Positions 1 through 10,801 of a stretch of DNA of 64,000 nt are shown here, piece by piece. The position numbers and the translations under genes are program-made. Below the pieces are notes generated by a model. That model saw nothing but the letters and a program-made list of their open reading frames with translations. It was not told where the DNA came from and made no database searches. Numbering within the stretch: the stretch's first letter is position 1; each line of letters begins with the position of its first letter. The stretch is from Dioszegia crocea (Eukaryota; Basidiomycota; Tremellomycetes; Tremellales; Bulleribasidiaceae), in NCBI GenBank assembly GCA_001600615.1, contig BCKK01000010.1, positions 571,392 to 635,391 of the forward strand, given 5' to 3'.

Positions 1-1151
1 AGGGAGAAGATGAGGAGGAAGACGACGAAGAGGACTGGCTCCGGATGTCAGAAGAAGACATGATGAGGTGTCAAGAGGAGCTACAGTCTGTTCAGGCTAC
101 ATTCTTTGACGAGGTCGACATGATGGACACGACGATGGTGGCTGAGTATGCCGATGAGATCTTTGGCCACATGGAGGAGATGGAAATTACGACAATGCCC
201 AACCCTCGCTACATGGACTTCCAGACTGAGATTGAGTGGTGAGCTTCCGTTTCTGCGAAGCGTCTGATCCAAGCTGACTCTACAGGTCAATGCGCACAAC
301 CCTCATTGACTGGCTACTCCAAGTACACCTCCGATACCACATGCTTCCCGAAACCCTCTGGATCGCCGTCAACCTCGTCGACCGGTTCCTCTCCGTGCGC
401 GTTGTGTCACTAGTGAAACTCCAGCTAGTAGGCGTCACCGCCATGTTTATCGCCGCCAAGTACGAAGAGATCCTAGCGCCAAGGTATGTCATCTTGGTAT
501 ACCCCAAGTACGTCCTGCTGATGATCAGTGTTGAGGAGTTCGTCTACATGACGGAGAACGGCTACACCAAGGATGAAATTCTCAAAGGCGAACGCATCAT
601 TCTCCAAACTCTCGACTTTTCAGTATCACCCTACTGCTCCCCTTACTCTTGGGTACGCCGGATTTCCAAAGCGGACGACTACGATATCCAAACTCGAACA
701 CTATCCAAATTCCTCATGGAGGTTACGCTACTAGATCACCAGTTCTTACGCGCCAAGCCTAGTATGATTGCCGCTGTCGGCATGTACCTTGCACGAAAGA
801 TGTTGGGTGGTGACTGGGTAAGCTACCGCGTTCCGTTCCACGTCAAAGAGGGGTATAAGCTGACATCCCAGAATGACGCCTTCATCTTCTACTCCAACTT
901 TACCGAATCACAACTCCAACCAGGAGCGATCCGGCTCTGTGAGAGATTGTGCGAGCAGGACTTTGAGTCGGTATACGTCTACAAGAAGTACAGCAACAAG
1001 AAGTTCTTGCGGGCCAGTCAGTTCGCGCGTGAATGGGCACAGACCAGCGCTCAGTCTGTCTTGAAGTAAGTCGAATCCCTCCCCCCGTGCTCTCTCTCAG
1101 CTGCCATGTTCTGTACGTTCCGAGCCACAGCTGACTCAATCTAGTTATTGA
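1..1151 (+). CDS. B-type (G2/mitotic) cyclin, 5' end cut by window edge
   Basis: Regulatory subunit of the Cdk1 kinase that drives entry into mitosis. The frame is open to the left edge, where an acidic Glu/Asp run precedes the cyclin box. Exons read as 1-238, 286-483, 529-817, 872-1065 and 1145-1151. The N-terminal cyclin fold shows MRTTLIDWLLQVH, then LPETLWIAVNLVDRFLS and FIAAKYEEI. Splicing at 483/529 creates the family pattern APSVEEFVYMTENGY. The C-terminal cyclin fold follows (SPYSWVRRISKA, KPSMIAAVGMYLARKMLG). The last exon adds only a few bases (Asn-Tyr-stop). Introns carry CTGAC or CTGAT branch sites. The destruction box and the start lie outside the window, so which cyclin B it is cannot be told. 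The family call is firm. Confidence 0.93.
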
Positions 1152-2310
1152 GCAGAGGACCTAGCGAAAGTCGCGGATATCTTGGGATGAACTTTTGATT
1201 GGAAGGGGAAACGGGGTCGTCGAGGCAGGCTTGTTGAGGGTTGGATGTTGGGCTCATGGGGAAGCGAAGGGCGGACCGTACCGGAGCGGTCGCAGCATAT
1301 ATTGGACATTCACGGCTCTATAACATATTCATATATCCTCTTCTTTTCTACTCTCTTCTTTTGACCCTTTACAACCCATTAGCCTCCATTCTACCCTTAT
1401 CATATATGTTGGTTGGCCTAGATCCCCACAGTATCGTGTATATAATGGATATCCGATTTTGGGTCTCTCAAAACATCAGCGCTCAGCGGCAAGCGACAAA
1501 ACCATCAGGGAAGTTTACTATATACATGCGACGTGTCTCAACGCACGGGCGAAACTGAGCTTCCTTTACACTTGACTCTTGAGACCGGCACGCCAAACAC
1601 TGCCCTTCGATAGACCTTGACACGCGCTTCGAATCGCCACCTCATAAAGGATTGTCAAATCCCCCCGGATTCCAACAACCACCATGTCCCCCACGCCATG
1701 ACCCAGGCGTCAAGCATCTGTACTTCGACCTCAGTACTATCAAGTCAATCTCCCAATATCCAAATCGCACTCACGCCTACGCATCAGTCCTCAGCCCCCA
1801 TTTCCACACTACACTGCTCAGCTGCTTACCCCATCTCAACCAAGCATGATGCACCCGACTTTCTTCTTCGGCTTCAAGCAGCTCCACCCTGACCCAATCC
1901 CAACGAGACTTTCCGCTACCCGCCAGGCCCAGCCCTCCTGCCATTCACCCGCTTCGCCCATTTCGCCCATCGACGGGCTCGCAACTCTGCCCATGTTCGC
2001 CCCGGCGCCTGCTCTGCCTGAGGAACCGGCGGTGGCCGAAGTGATCACTGCGCGAGTTGAGCTCCAGGGGACGGGTGTGGGGCTGGCGGATGAGATGAGG
2101 CAGGCAGTTCGATCCGGACCGGAGTAGGGCTGTAAGTCGGAGGCTGCAATGTGGTTGTTCTGTATCAGTATATGACCTGTAATGCGAGTATGAACATGTT
2201 GAGATAGTCAGTCTATCGACAAGCTGGATCATCTCCCTGACACCCTTTGCATCTAGGCATCTACCCCACGGCCCAAAGTTGTCCCATCTCCCAATCCACG
2301 GTCCGCCACC
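1152..2310. other. Intergenic region between convergent cyclin and ERG20 genes
   Basis: This holds the 3' ends of two converging genes. The stretch just after the cyclin stop is A/T-rich around 1310-1450 (several TATAT runs), which fits polyadenylation. Short open frames at 1617-1892 and 1846-2127 overlap in different frames, lack recognisable domains and have no intron signals, so I do not call a gene. Confidence 0.5.
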
Positions 2311-3894
2311 CTACTTGGACCGCTTATATATCTTACCCAAGAAACTTTCAAATACCTCTCGCTTCAACCCAGACCCTTGCTCCTCGACCTTCCCAATCAG
2401 ACCCTGTAGCTTGGCGTACACATCCGCCTCGTACGCCTCATATCGTTCCGGAATGGAGATGGGAGCTTGGGAAAAGACCTCCTTGACCCGTGACTCTGAG
2501 GTCGAGTCTTTCTTGCCGTAGTTGTCGTCGAGAACTTTACGTTGTTCGGAAGTGGCGTATTTGAGGGCGGTGTTGATGTTCCATGAGCACTTGTTGTCCT
2601 ATCCAGTCAGCGGGATGATCAAGTTGTGCCGACGAGCCCGAGGCGAATTTGGCGAGGTGTACAATGAGAATCCCGGTTGTGCTAAACAGAAGGACTCACA
2701 AGGATGTCGGTGCCAATTTTGCCAATGTGCTCAGGCTTTCCATAGCAGTCCAAGAAATCATCCTGCACCTGGAAATACTCTCCAAGGGGAACAAGGATGG
2801 ACAGTGCGAGATCGTAAGCAGCTTTGTCGGTGATGCCGGTCTGAGCGGAAGTCAGCTTTCACTTTCAAATCATGATATCGACAACTGACCATTCGCATGG
2901 CGAGAGCAACGGGGAGGTAGAATGAGTAGAAAGCAGTCTTGTAGACGACAATGAGGTGGTGTCTGAGCAGGTCAGCTAAAGCCTGAGCACCATCTTGTCC
3001 AGAAATGTCGTGGTCGGTAACTCACTTTTCAAGAGAGAACTTGTTCAAATCCACATGGTCTTCTGGGGCCGTAATCAGGTCGATCAATTGACCGAGCTCA
3101 GTTTGGAAAGTGGTCTACACAAGTCAGCTCGGCGTCCGTCCTGTCAGAGGCGAGCTCAGCTTACCTCAAGGAAAAGCTCAAGCAGGTCGACGTAGTAGCT
3201 GTCCTGCCTGAAGTGCTTCTTCAATAGGTGGTAGATAGCAGCCTCGAGCATGAAAGCATCGTTGATGGCGATGTTACCTACACCCGACTAAAAGAGATCA
3301 GCTCGGTATTGGCAGCCGATATCATCCCCAAGGGAAAGAAACTTACCTGACGATACCAACATGGCTGACCTCGGCGGGTAACGCTCTGATCCATGATGTC
3401 GTCGGCGACAAGGAAGTACGCTTGAAGCTTTGGGAAGTCAGCTCGGACCTCGACAGTTTTCGAACAGGTCTTAGCTTACCAGCTCGACACACCAGCCCAA
3501 AATGGCAGCTTTGAGGTACTCCTCATCGTTAAGCTCAGACCCCTTGAGGATCTCAACGGTGTCAACGACCGAAAGACCTCGGTTTAGCTTTCCACCGGGC
3601 GTGTTGGCGTATAGGTTCTGAGTTTGGTCAGCTCTGCACTTCGAACAGGATTAACACCGCATCTTGGACCGCCGACTCCGCAGAGTCATGACTGGTGACT
3701 TGTAACACTCCCACTATACAACCCAGCCCTGCTAAACCATAGCTCACCTTCTCGAACCACTCGACAGCATCCTGGGGCATCCCTTCGCCCCGGGTGTACC
3801 CCAAGAGCTCCTCGGCGATAACAGGGAAGACATCTTCGAATCTCTTTCGCCTGGCGGCTTTGTCTGTGTTTGCGGAGCCGTTAGAAGCAGACAT
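2311..3894 (-). CDS. ERG20: Farnesyl diphosphate synthase (ERG20)
   Basis: Condenses dimethylallyl/geranyl diphosphate with isopentenyl diphosphate to make farnesyl diphosphate for sterols, ubiquinone, dolichol and prenylation. The first exon (3748-3894) starts [19 protein letters not shown]. Further exons, joined across short introns with GCTGAC-type branch sites, give the first aspartate-rich motif in [16 protein letters not shown] with TRRGQPCWY after it. They then give the eukaryotic FPP synthase pattern [13 protein letters not shown] and the second aspartate motif in [12 protein letters not shown]. The product ends in [10 protein letters not shown] with TAG at 2311-2313. Tyr-Phe upstream of the first DDxxD is what yeast Erg20 shows and favours a C15 product over geranylgeranyl synthase. 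At least six introns are present. No break is seen. Confidence 0.95.
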
Positions 3895-4235
3895 GATATG
3901 TATGTTGGTAGTAAGTGGTAGCGCTAGATATGGTCTGCTCTGCTAAGGTGAGTTCTGACTTTTATCGTCCGAGTGGGGACGGGTCGCGTCTCGGCAATCG
4001 CCGCTTGACGTGACGAGGAATGTAACGTAAGGGCGCGATCAGTGGCGGTGGCGAATTTGGCTCCCAGGTGAGGGTTTGCAATGTCAGGACTCGGGCTTGG
4101 CAGCACCGACCGTTAGAGCCACAAGAAGCTCGAGTAGTCTGATAGGAGACTGGATCAGGATGAGTATAGGAATTACATGCATGTACCATACACAGCGGAG
4201 GCTTTGTCAATCGACAGCTGATAGTCAATACCATA
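3895..4235. promoter_or_regulatory. ERG20 upstream region
   Basis: Upstream of the ERG20 start and downstream of the minus-strand gene at 4236. I see no gene. The short open frames here overlap the 3' end of the neighbour and have no domain. No clear TATA box or sterol-response element could be assigned by eye. Confidence 0.35.
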
Positions 4236-5261
4236 TTACCAGACGTTGTTTGTGAACGCCTTGAGTAGTTGTTCCTCCTCCTCCCGATCCAAATCGGTCT
4301 GTTCATAAGGCACCTGGCCAATCCCTTCGCCATACTCGTGTTGGTGCCCATCTGTCACCGACCTGGAGACCCGCTGCAGCTCCGCCACATTCGCAGAGAA
4401 GCGCAACCACTGCGGATCGTGCATATGCAGCACGCCTGGCGCACAATGACCGAAATGATCGCTATCCAGCATCTCCTCCGTCGTCCAGTCCAATACTTCT
4501 TGTGCCGCGACCAATCTTCCCAGCACCGTTCTCATACGCCTTGCCCTTTCCGCGGCGTTGGTGTATGTGTATCCCTGCAGCCTCGTGATGTAGGCCTCCA
4601 CCTTCTCCCTAACACTTTCCTGGGCTTCTCCGCCCTGCACTTCCGCCCATACCAGGGCAGAGACGAGGGTCTCAGTCGAGGTAGGGCCGCCACTCCAAAA
4701 CAGTGCCTTGTCTCGCACCGTACACCCGACTTGATTCTGCCCAGGCTCTGACTTGGTTTGCCTGACCTCGCCTTCGTACCACCCGAGTTCTGCAATAGGC
4801 TGTCCATACAAACTATTGTGGACGATAGCCTCCGAGTGCGTCACGAAGTCTAGCCAGCTGGGATGCTCCCACTGGCCGGGACGACTGCCTTGAAAGGCGT
4901 TCGTTTCCACCAGGTCTTCGAACGTGACTTGAGTGTCGGCCGATGCGTACAACTCGAGCGATTTGACGAAGGCTGCATAAAGCTTCTTCTTGAAGTATTT
5001 CCTCGAATTGGTGTCCCAACGCCCTCCATTCCCATCGAAAGAGCGGGTGGGGCGATCTTGCAACAGCGAGTTGATGTGATTCAATATCTTCTCTTTGTTC
5101 TCTTGGCCCCCTGGTAACGCCGTTTGGGTCATCGATCGCGAATCGGCGAATTTCGACGCGGTTGTCCGCAAATCGAAGAAGGGATCGATAAACCCGGTCA
5201 GTCTCGGAGTTGTCGGGAATGGAACGAACTCCGATACTTCGCTTTGGTTGTGTCTGGGCAT
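4236..5261 (-). CDS. Hypothetical protein, intronless
   Basis: I do not recognise this protein. The frame is uninterrupted. I start at the ATG at 5261 (MPRHNQSEVSEFVPFP), because the frame upstream has no ATG and contains a GTAAGC donor, so a short upstream exon is possible. That gives about 341 residues and a TAA stop at 4236. The N-terminal third is Ser/Thr-rich. The middle looks helical (SRKYFKKKLYAAFVKSLELY), followed by a Trp-rich patch (GQWEHPSWLDFVTH, ELGWYEGE). The C-terminus is acidic (DLDREEEEQLLKAF). A segment ETLVSALVWAEVQGG loosely resembles the core of the two unknown proteins at 52760 and 55024, but this is too weak to claim homology. No signal peptide or TM segment is seen. 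Confidence 0.7.
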   Translation of the reverse strand: MPRHNQSEVSEFVPFPTTPRLTGFIDPFFDLRTTASKFADSRSMTQTALPGGQENKEKILNHINSLLQDRPTRSFDGNGGRWDTNSRKYFKKKLYAAFVKSLELYASADTQVTFEDLVETNAFQGSRPGQWEHPSWLDFVTHSEAIVHNSLYGQPIAELGWYEGEVRQTKSEPGQNQVGCTVRDKALFWSGGPTSTETLVSALVWAEVQGGEAQESVREKVEAYITRLQGYTYTNAAERARRMRTVLGRLVAAQEVLDWTTEEMLDSDHFGHCAPGVLHMHDPQWLRFSANVAELQRVSRSVTDGHQHEYGEGIGQVPYEQTDLDREEEEQLLKAFTNNVW

Positions 5262-5726
5262 GGCGGTTGCAGAGCAGGCGGTGTTGCAGGAAGGGCAAGA
5301 GGTCTGATGAAGGAGCCTAGCCGCCCGTAAAGCTGGGTCTGCCTCATGCCCAGAGCGAGCGCGAGATTCCTGAAAGGATGAGCTTACCCTCAAAGGAAGA
5401 TCCTCCGTGTTTCAGCAGGTAGAGAGGGGACATAACGCCGAGGGCGCAATGACTGTGGCGAAGAGAGAAAAGGAGGGCTGCTGTATTGCCGTTGGGCGCG
5501 TTGCGCGTGTGGTGTCGACAAAAACGTCAGCATATCATTGATATGAGTACAGAGCATAAGTCTTTGACATCCGCATGATGGTCGAATGTGGTCGATTGCG
5601 TCAGCCCAGCCATTGGGCGGCAATCACAACATCCATTCTGCATATCAAACAACCCAAATCTTCCAACCGCCAATTTCCCATTGACCCTCATCGCTTATTC
5701 CCAACCTCCTACTTGGATCCGCCCTA
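5262..5726. other. Intergenic region between two minus-strand genes
   Basis: Leader of the gene at 4236-5261 and 3' flank of ARPC2. A GTAAGC donor-like site on the minus strand near 5390 suggests a possible leader intron for the downstream gene. Nothing else is recognisable. Confidence 0.35.
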
Positions 5727-7183
5727 CTAGCTTCCTACCTTGACCTGAACGTCCTTCCACTCGCCGTCTTTCTCTCCGCAGTAGCCACCTCCGGTTTAGC
5801 CCTATTGAGCACCTTGAGGAACTCTGCGACCCGATGACGCATCCTCGAGTGCATGTAAGCCTTGGAGCACTTGATGTGATAGTGGAGATAGTCGCGGAAG
5901 AGCTGGATACGGTTGATGGCGCTTTGAGCGGCGGCGGGGTTAGAGAAGTGTCGGGGTGAGAGGACTGCTTTGTTAGCTCAAGATTCTGTGACCCTCAGGC
6001 GGACTTACTAAATGTCACATAACCCCAATCTTCACCATTCTTCAATCCTGGCAAATGTCGGATTTCAAGTGGTGGTTCTCGGTTAGAGTACTGGACCTGG
6101 GGAGCAGATTGCAGACTTTGAAGTCTCCGAGCGTCGACAAATTCCTACATCATCAGCTCAACCCCCGCAATCGCATGAGATATGACTTACCTGTAAAAAG
6201 ACCCTTCCATACACCCTATCTGTCTCCTCCTTAAAGACCGTGCTGAAAATCACTGTCACGCGATCATGGCTCGCCTGAATAAAGATTGCCTCCTCTTCAC
6301 GATACTTGATCACTTTCAAATCTCCCTTCTTCTCGCCTGAACCTCCCAGATCCGCCTGCTGAGCGCCCGCGGCATCTTTGAAGTTGGCCTGCATGGTCGA
6401 TTGCTCAGAGAAGGCAGAGAGGAATGGGGCGGACATGGTGGTGGGTTTTAAGAGGGCGAGTTTGGAGATGAGTTCGGCTCGGGCTTCTGATGTGTATCAG
6501 CTCGGCTCAGCTCACTGTCGCGCCAGATGTCGTGGTATTGGAGCTAAGAAGAGAAGATGGGCGGGAATGAGGGTCCCCGAGGGCAGAATAAGGCTTTCCG
6601 GCCATTCCTGATAAGCTCCAAAGTAATCAATTCACGCATAAGTGTCACAGTGACTTCCCCTCACAACGCGGAGCAACATATCATACTGGGGCAAAGCTCA
6701 ATCGAAACGCAAAACTCACCAGCACCCTCCGGAAGCGCCTCCAAATCAATCCGCAGCGATACCTGATATTCCGCCTCTGTCTCCGACTCCCCCAACAGCA
6801 TGCTCCCATATGTCTCCTGTAGATGCTCCCTTGCACCGTATTTCGCCAGGTCGGGCCAGCATTGTAGGCTCATCGACAGTAAGAGAACTGTCTTGGACTC
6901 CTGGGTCGAAAGGTGGAATCGGACGTGATCATAATCTACGAATTGGATATCTGCGCGGGATGGCCTATTTTGGATGTCAGCAATTCGGATCTACAATCAT
7001 ATTTGACCCGAGGTCCGAATTGGAATCTCTCCAGCTAATCCTGCACGATATAGTGCCAAGAGATAGACTTACCGCTCGAACCGGTCGGTAAGGACATCAT
7101 GGATGATTGTGTTGTGTGACTGCGGATTATGAGCTGGGGCTTGTCAAACACGGCAGGGGAGTGCTCACCTCTAATAAGATCAT
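5727..7183 (-). CDS. ARPC2: Arp2/3 complex 34-kDa subunit (ARPC2/Arc35)
   Basis: Core scaffold subunit of the actin-nucleating Arp2/3 complex, acting at endocytic actin patches. The first coding exon is only 15 bases (7169-7183, MILLE). The second (7073-7119) reads [16 protein letters not shown]. Joined exons give [16 protein letters not shown], then [15 protein letters not shown] and [19 protein letters not shown]. The C-terminal half gives [40 protein letters not shown] and GYVTFVLSPRHF. The end is [19 protein letters not shown] and [18 protein letters not shown], which is typical of p34-Arc. TAG is at 5727-5729. The total fits the usual length of about 300 residues. Introns carry GCTGAC branch sites. 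The family assignment is firm; the central exon borders are approximate. Confidence 0.92.
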
Positions 7184-7656
7184 TTTGCCGGCTTCTGACC
7201 TCTATTCCTTGACTACGCTCTAGTCTAGATTGTTGGATAGCTTAGAGATAGATGGAGGTATGTAGTAGATACGGTACCCCACCCGCCCCCGGTCCAAGCT
7301 GTGCGTCATGCCGGAGGCACTCTAATTCGCCCTCCCCTTTAAGACCAATCTTCCGTCGGAATGACCCTTTGCTTGCTTTGACCGCCCTCAAACATCCTTA
7401 TGCTTCCCCTCACTGCACAGAAAAAGCTTCATAGATGGCTTGGCGGGTCAACATGGCCCTCCTGCGCTGGGTGACTGTCAAAAGGCATGCACAAGAGCCC
7501 CAGTGACATCTCTAGGCAATATCATTGGCCTTGCCTTTTTGCCACCCCTTCCGACGGAACTCACTCTGAAACACACCGATTTGTCAGAACTTTTCCAGAC
7601 GGACCATACTCGTAGATAAGATCTTCATCTCCCCATTACCTGTGTATAGCTATCAT
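7184..7656. promoter_or_regulatory. Divergent promoter region (ARPC2 / hemerythrin-like gene)
   Basis: About 470 bases between the ARPC2 start and the ATG of the hemerythrin-like gene, so both genes are driven from here in opposite directions. A small open frame at 7252-7434 has no domain and is not called. No motif is confidently assigned. Confidence 0.45.
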
Positions 7657-8749
7657 ATGAGCTCGAAGCAGACTCAAAGCAAGCCCTCGTCACCACAGCA
7701 GAACGAAAAGCTTTCATACACCATCAACTTGTCGCCCCTTGTCATCATCAGCAGCCTCCTCGTGCTCTTCGCCACCATACTTGCCATTCCATCCACACGT
7801 TCTTTCCTCTCAGCACGCACTACCGTCATCTTCCCGCTCCTAAAGGTGCCCCAATCTGAATCCAGAAGAACATTCGTCGCTCCGCCAAACTTTGCAATGC
7901 CTGCCAAAGCCGAGAACCCGAATGATCCACGATGGAACGCGTAAGTCTAGTCCGTGATGAAAGGCGATATCGTACGGTGCTGACCTATAGACTGGCTGAG
8001 GGGATGGATAGATATCATACGCACTTCAGATACGAGTTTAACAGGGTATATACTGTGAGTTAAGGTCTTCTGCAAAGAGTTGAGCAGGGAAGCTGACGAG
8101 ACAGCTCGCCGATGGAGGTTTCCATAAAGAAGGCATGTCCTTGCCTCGATTCCTGCGTGAAGCTGTACAACTCTCGCAACATCTAGATATGCACCACAGA
8201 ATAGTGAGTACTGGAATTGCTCATGCTGCGAATAACGAGCTGATCGTCTGTAGGAAGTACGTCTCGTTCCGTTACTTCAACTCCCTTCCGCCCTCAATTA
8301 TTTCACCCTTACCAGCTAAGCAGGTATTAGAGCTGACCCTCACAGGAAGCACACATCTTCCCCATTCTAGGCCGTAAAATGCCTCAATTCAAACAAGGCG
8401 CTCGTGAATCAGGCGAACACCTCAAATCGCACAAAGCCATCCATGACGGATTAGATCAATACGATGCGTTCTTAAGAACGGCCATTTCAGACAGCAGTCA
8501 GTATAGCTCAGTCACGCTGAGGTCTATCATGGATGGATTTAGGGAGGTTCTGTTCAGGTGAGTTAATGATGTCTGACGGCTCGGGTCAGAGGGCATTAAG
8601 CTGACTTTGCAGACATTTAGATGAAGAGGTACATGATCTCGGGGCGGAAAGTATGAAGGCTGCAGGTTGGACTTTGGCCGAATTGAGACAAGTGAGCTGC
8701 ATTCTTATTGAGTACAAATGCTTTCGCTGACAATCAGATACCAATGTAG
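7657..8749 (+). CDS. Hemerythrin-like (HHE) domain protein with N-terminal membrane anchor
   Basis: Predicted di-iron HHE-domain protein; function unknown in fungi (oxygen, nitric oxide or iron handling are possibilities). Exons 7657-7940, 7991-8054, 8105-8203, 8254-8256, 8346-8557, 8613-8691 and 8738-8749 add to 753 bases (250 residues). A strong hydrophobic segment near residues 27-48 (LVIISSLLVLFATILAI) should anchor it. Metal-ligand candidates are the His of HTHFRYEFN, the HH of LDMHHRIEE followed by HIFP, the His pair in HLKSHKAIHDGLDQY, and HLDEEV near the end. The second Glu of HHRIEEAHIFP comes from a 3-base exon flanked by two introns that each have their own branch site (GCTGAT, GCTGAC). 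The alternative is a single long intron, which drops that Glu. The ATG at 7657 is the first in frame. Confidence 0.82.
8254..8256 (+). other. Apparent 3-base microexon (GAA) in the hemerythrin-like gene
   Basis: The flanking introns are 8204-8253 (GTGAGT to CTGTAG, with GCTGAT before the acceptor) and 8257-8345 (GTACGT to CTCACAG, with GCTGAC before it). Inserting GAA keeps the frame and gives the HHxxEExxxFP spacing known for HHE proteins. Skipping it also keeps the frame but removes one Glu. Confidence 0.6.
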
Positions 8750-9157
8750 TGCATTCTAGCCCGTAACTTACTAGACGCTCAGCCGGGTACCATACTTATA
8801 CAATGGCACCCTCATCGGGCTCGACTTGGCGCTTGTGCAAGGTGCTGGTCATAGCAGTGTGGCAGTAAGCGGCGCTGGAGATGACCGCTAGAAAGAGCCT
8901 TCGCCGGACCGCTAGCGTACTACCTTTACTGATTCTGACTGATGAAGAGCGGAACGTGGATGAGAAAAAGGAGTGTGATCCGCCCCTACCCAGGACTTTC
9001 TGCAATGTGAGACAACGCAACAAATCCCCTTAAATGCCCCATTCAATGGTCTGACCTCACTTCCTAGATTCGGACTCTACCATTGAAATGCCGCTGACCT
9101 CCAAATCCCAATCAGCGTACATCCATGAAGCAGAACGCTGAACGTACAAACCCAGTT
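8750..9157. other. Intergenic region, convergent
   Basis: Lies between the plus-strand hemerythrin-like gene and the minus-strand gene at 9158. A minus-strand frame at 8796-9023 begins at TTG rather than ATG and shows no domain. If the neighbour uses the splice described in its entry, its last exon would cover about 9064-9098. Confidence 0.35.
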
Positions 9158-9580
9158 CTAACGTCGTCCCTCCCACTCACTCTCGGTCTTGCGAAGGCCA
9201 CTCAAGATCGCGCTGTCTCCGCTCCTTGCGGCATTGACAAGGGCATCCTCGACATAGCCCTTCGATTCCGCTACCAACTCATCAAGCTCTGTGATGATGG
9301 AGTTATGAAGAATATTGATCTTCCTCCACTCCTCGTCATCGAACACGACGCCTTCTGCTCCCCAGGCTTCATCTCGAGCTGTGATCAACTGTTCGCGCGC
9401 GCTTGGCAAAGTCGAGCTGAGGACCGTCATCTCTTTGGTAAGCTGACCGGAATCCACTCTGTATCGGGCCCATCGATCACCGGAGCGGTCTCGCAGTGGG
9501 AGTTCAGCACGCACGGCGCTACGGGCCGAGTCCAGGATGGTGTCGACCGCCACAGCATGAGTCTCGCTCGGAGTGCTCAT
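9158..9580 (-). CDS. Small hypothetical protein, helical
   Basis: I do not recognise it. Starting at the ATG at 9580 (MSTPSETHAVAVDTILDSAR) the frame gives about 140 residues, Ala/Glu/Arg-rich and probably helical throughout (SARSAVRAELPLRDRSGD, ELDELVAESKGYVEDALVN). The frame continues upstream past this ATG, but that part looks less protein-like and has another ATG much farther on. Near the end, a perfect GTGAGT donor (minus strand, 9175-9180) followed by a GCTGAT site and an AG at 9099 could splice away the last residues and end at a TAG near 9064. Either end is possible. No signal peptide or TM segment is seen. Confidence 0.55.
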   Translation of the reverse strand: MSTPSETHAVAVDTILDSARSAVRAELPLRDRSGDRWARYRVDSGQLTKEMTVLSSTLPSAREQLITARDEAWGAEGVVFDDEEWRKINILHNSIITELDELVAESKGYVEDALVNAARSGDSAILSGLRKTESEWEGRR

Positions 9581-10801
9581 CTTGGAACAGTGTGTGAGGG
9601 TGGAAATGGCTGTGCTGTCACGGTGTGCTGTTTGTTCAGATTCGCCGGGGATTGAAGAGGTTCGCGGGGATAGGCCAGAAGGAAAGAGCTTGGGATGGAA
9701 ATGGCTCCCGGACGGGTTGAGCGCTGAGCCTTCACAAGGGATCATTACCTCACCCTCTCGAGCGCACCGGGTTAGAGAATTTACCTTCCTTTCACCGAAA
9801 AGGGGGGTGATGTGACGTGATCGCTCTGTAAGTAGGCGCACATGCTTGGTCATTGTAGAGTGTGCGTTGGTGTTGGGAAGCAATAATTCGGTGGGAAGTC
9901 CTTTATGCAGTCAACACGTCGTCGGTGCCACAGTGAGTGTCTGCAAAGGGCAAGCGCCACCGCCCAAGTGGTACCTTGCGGGCAATAGGACAGTCCGATC
10001 TTTTGCCTGATCGGGCAGATCGAGAGTGTTTCAGATCACGTCATCTCCCTCTTGCAGGAGCCTCTATCCACTCCTTATTGGTCTAGTCTTCTGAGCTTCG
10101 TCGTACAGAGACATCGGCGCGTGAGCCAGATACGCGTCAGACCGTACATGAGACACTTCCAAACACTGAGCCCACACTCAAAGAAACCGATTGGTCAAGT
10201 GTCACCTGCAGGCCTCTAAACCCGTGCCTGTAACCGAACTTGCATTCCAACGCTCCCATGCCTTTTTTTGCCGATTTACTTTCGACTCAATACATCAACT
10301 CACCATCTCTTTTGATGTAATACTAGCACATACCCCACACGATCAATTGAAGTCCTTGATCTTCACTCACAGACCAAGACTGACCAACATTCCTCCAGAG
10401 GCCAAAACGTCGCCAGACCCGCCACACTCGTCGCCGACCATGTCTCACCTCCGCCACCCTTATACTTCTGACGATCTTTTTGCATGCTACAGCTCCACAC
10501 TGTTCGGGACGGCATGTAAACTGATGCCGTGCTGTGCAGTGACAGGGGATATATATACAATAATGCAATATCCCCTCAAGCCTCTCTCTCTTCCTCATTT
10601 CTCACCCATCCTGCTTTAAGCTATTTGCTACTTACATTGTAACTGCACAAGCTGATACTTATCACTACCTTGCTTCTTAAGCAATTATCCCCCAAATCTT
10701 GCATTGTAGCAGTTACAGCACTCGCACGATACCCATCACCCACAACCAACCGAACACGAACAACTCACCAAGTCATCTCTATTTCCACGCCGGTCGTCGA
10801 A
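9581..10801. other. Long intergenic region upstream of the BRCT-like gene
   Basis: About 1.2 kb upstream of both flanking genes (minus at 9580, plus at 10802). The part just before 10802 is C/A-rich and G-poor, like the leaders of other genes here. Frames at 10191-10619 and 10323-10598 are open but without recognisable content. No repeat or RNA gene is seen. Confidence 0.4.

Noticed and set aside
1617..2127. Overlapping short open frames between the cyclin and ERG20 genes
   Set aside because: They are in different frames, Ser/Pro-rich, without domains or splice signals, and lie in a convergent 3' region.
8796..9023. Minus-strand frame that looks like a mitochondrial presequence plus small protein
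   Set aside because: It begins at TTG, not ATG. The only in-frame ATG leaves 18 residues, and no convincing splice joins an upstream start.
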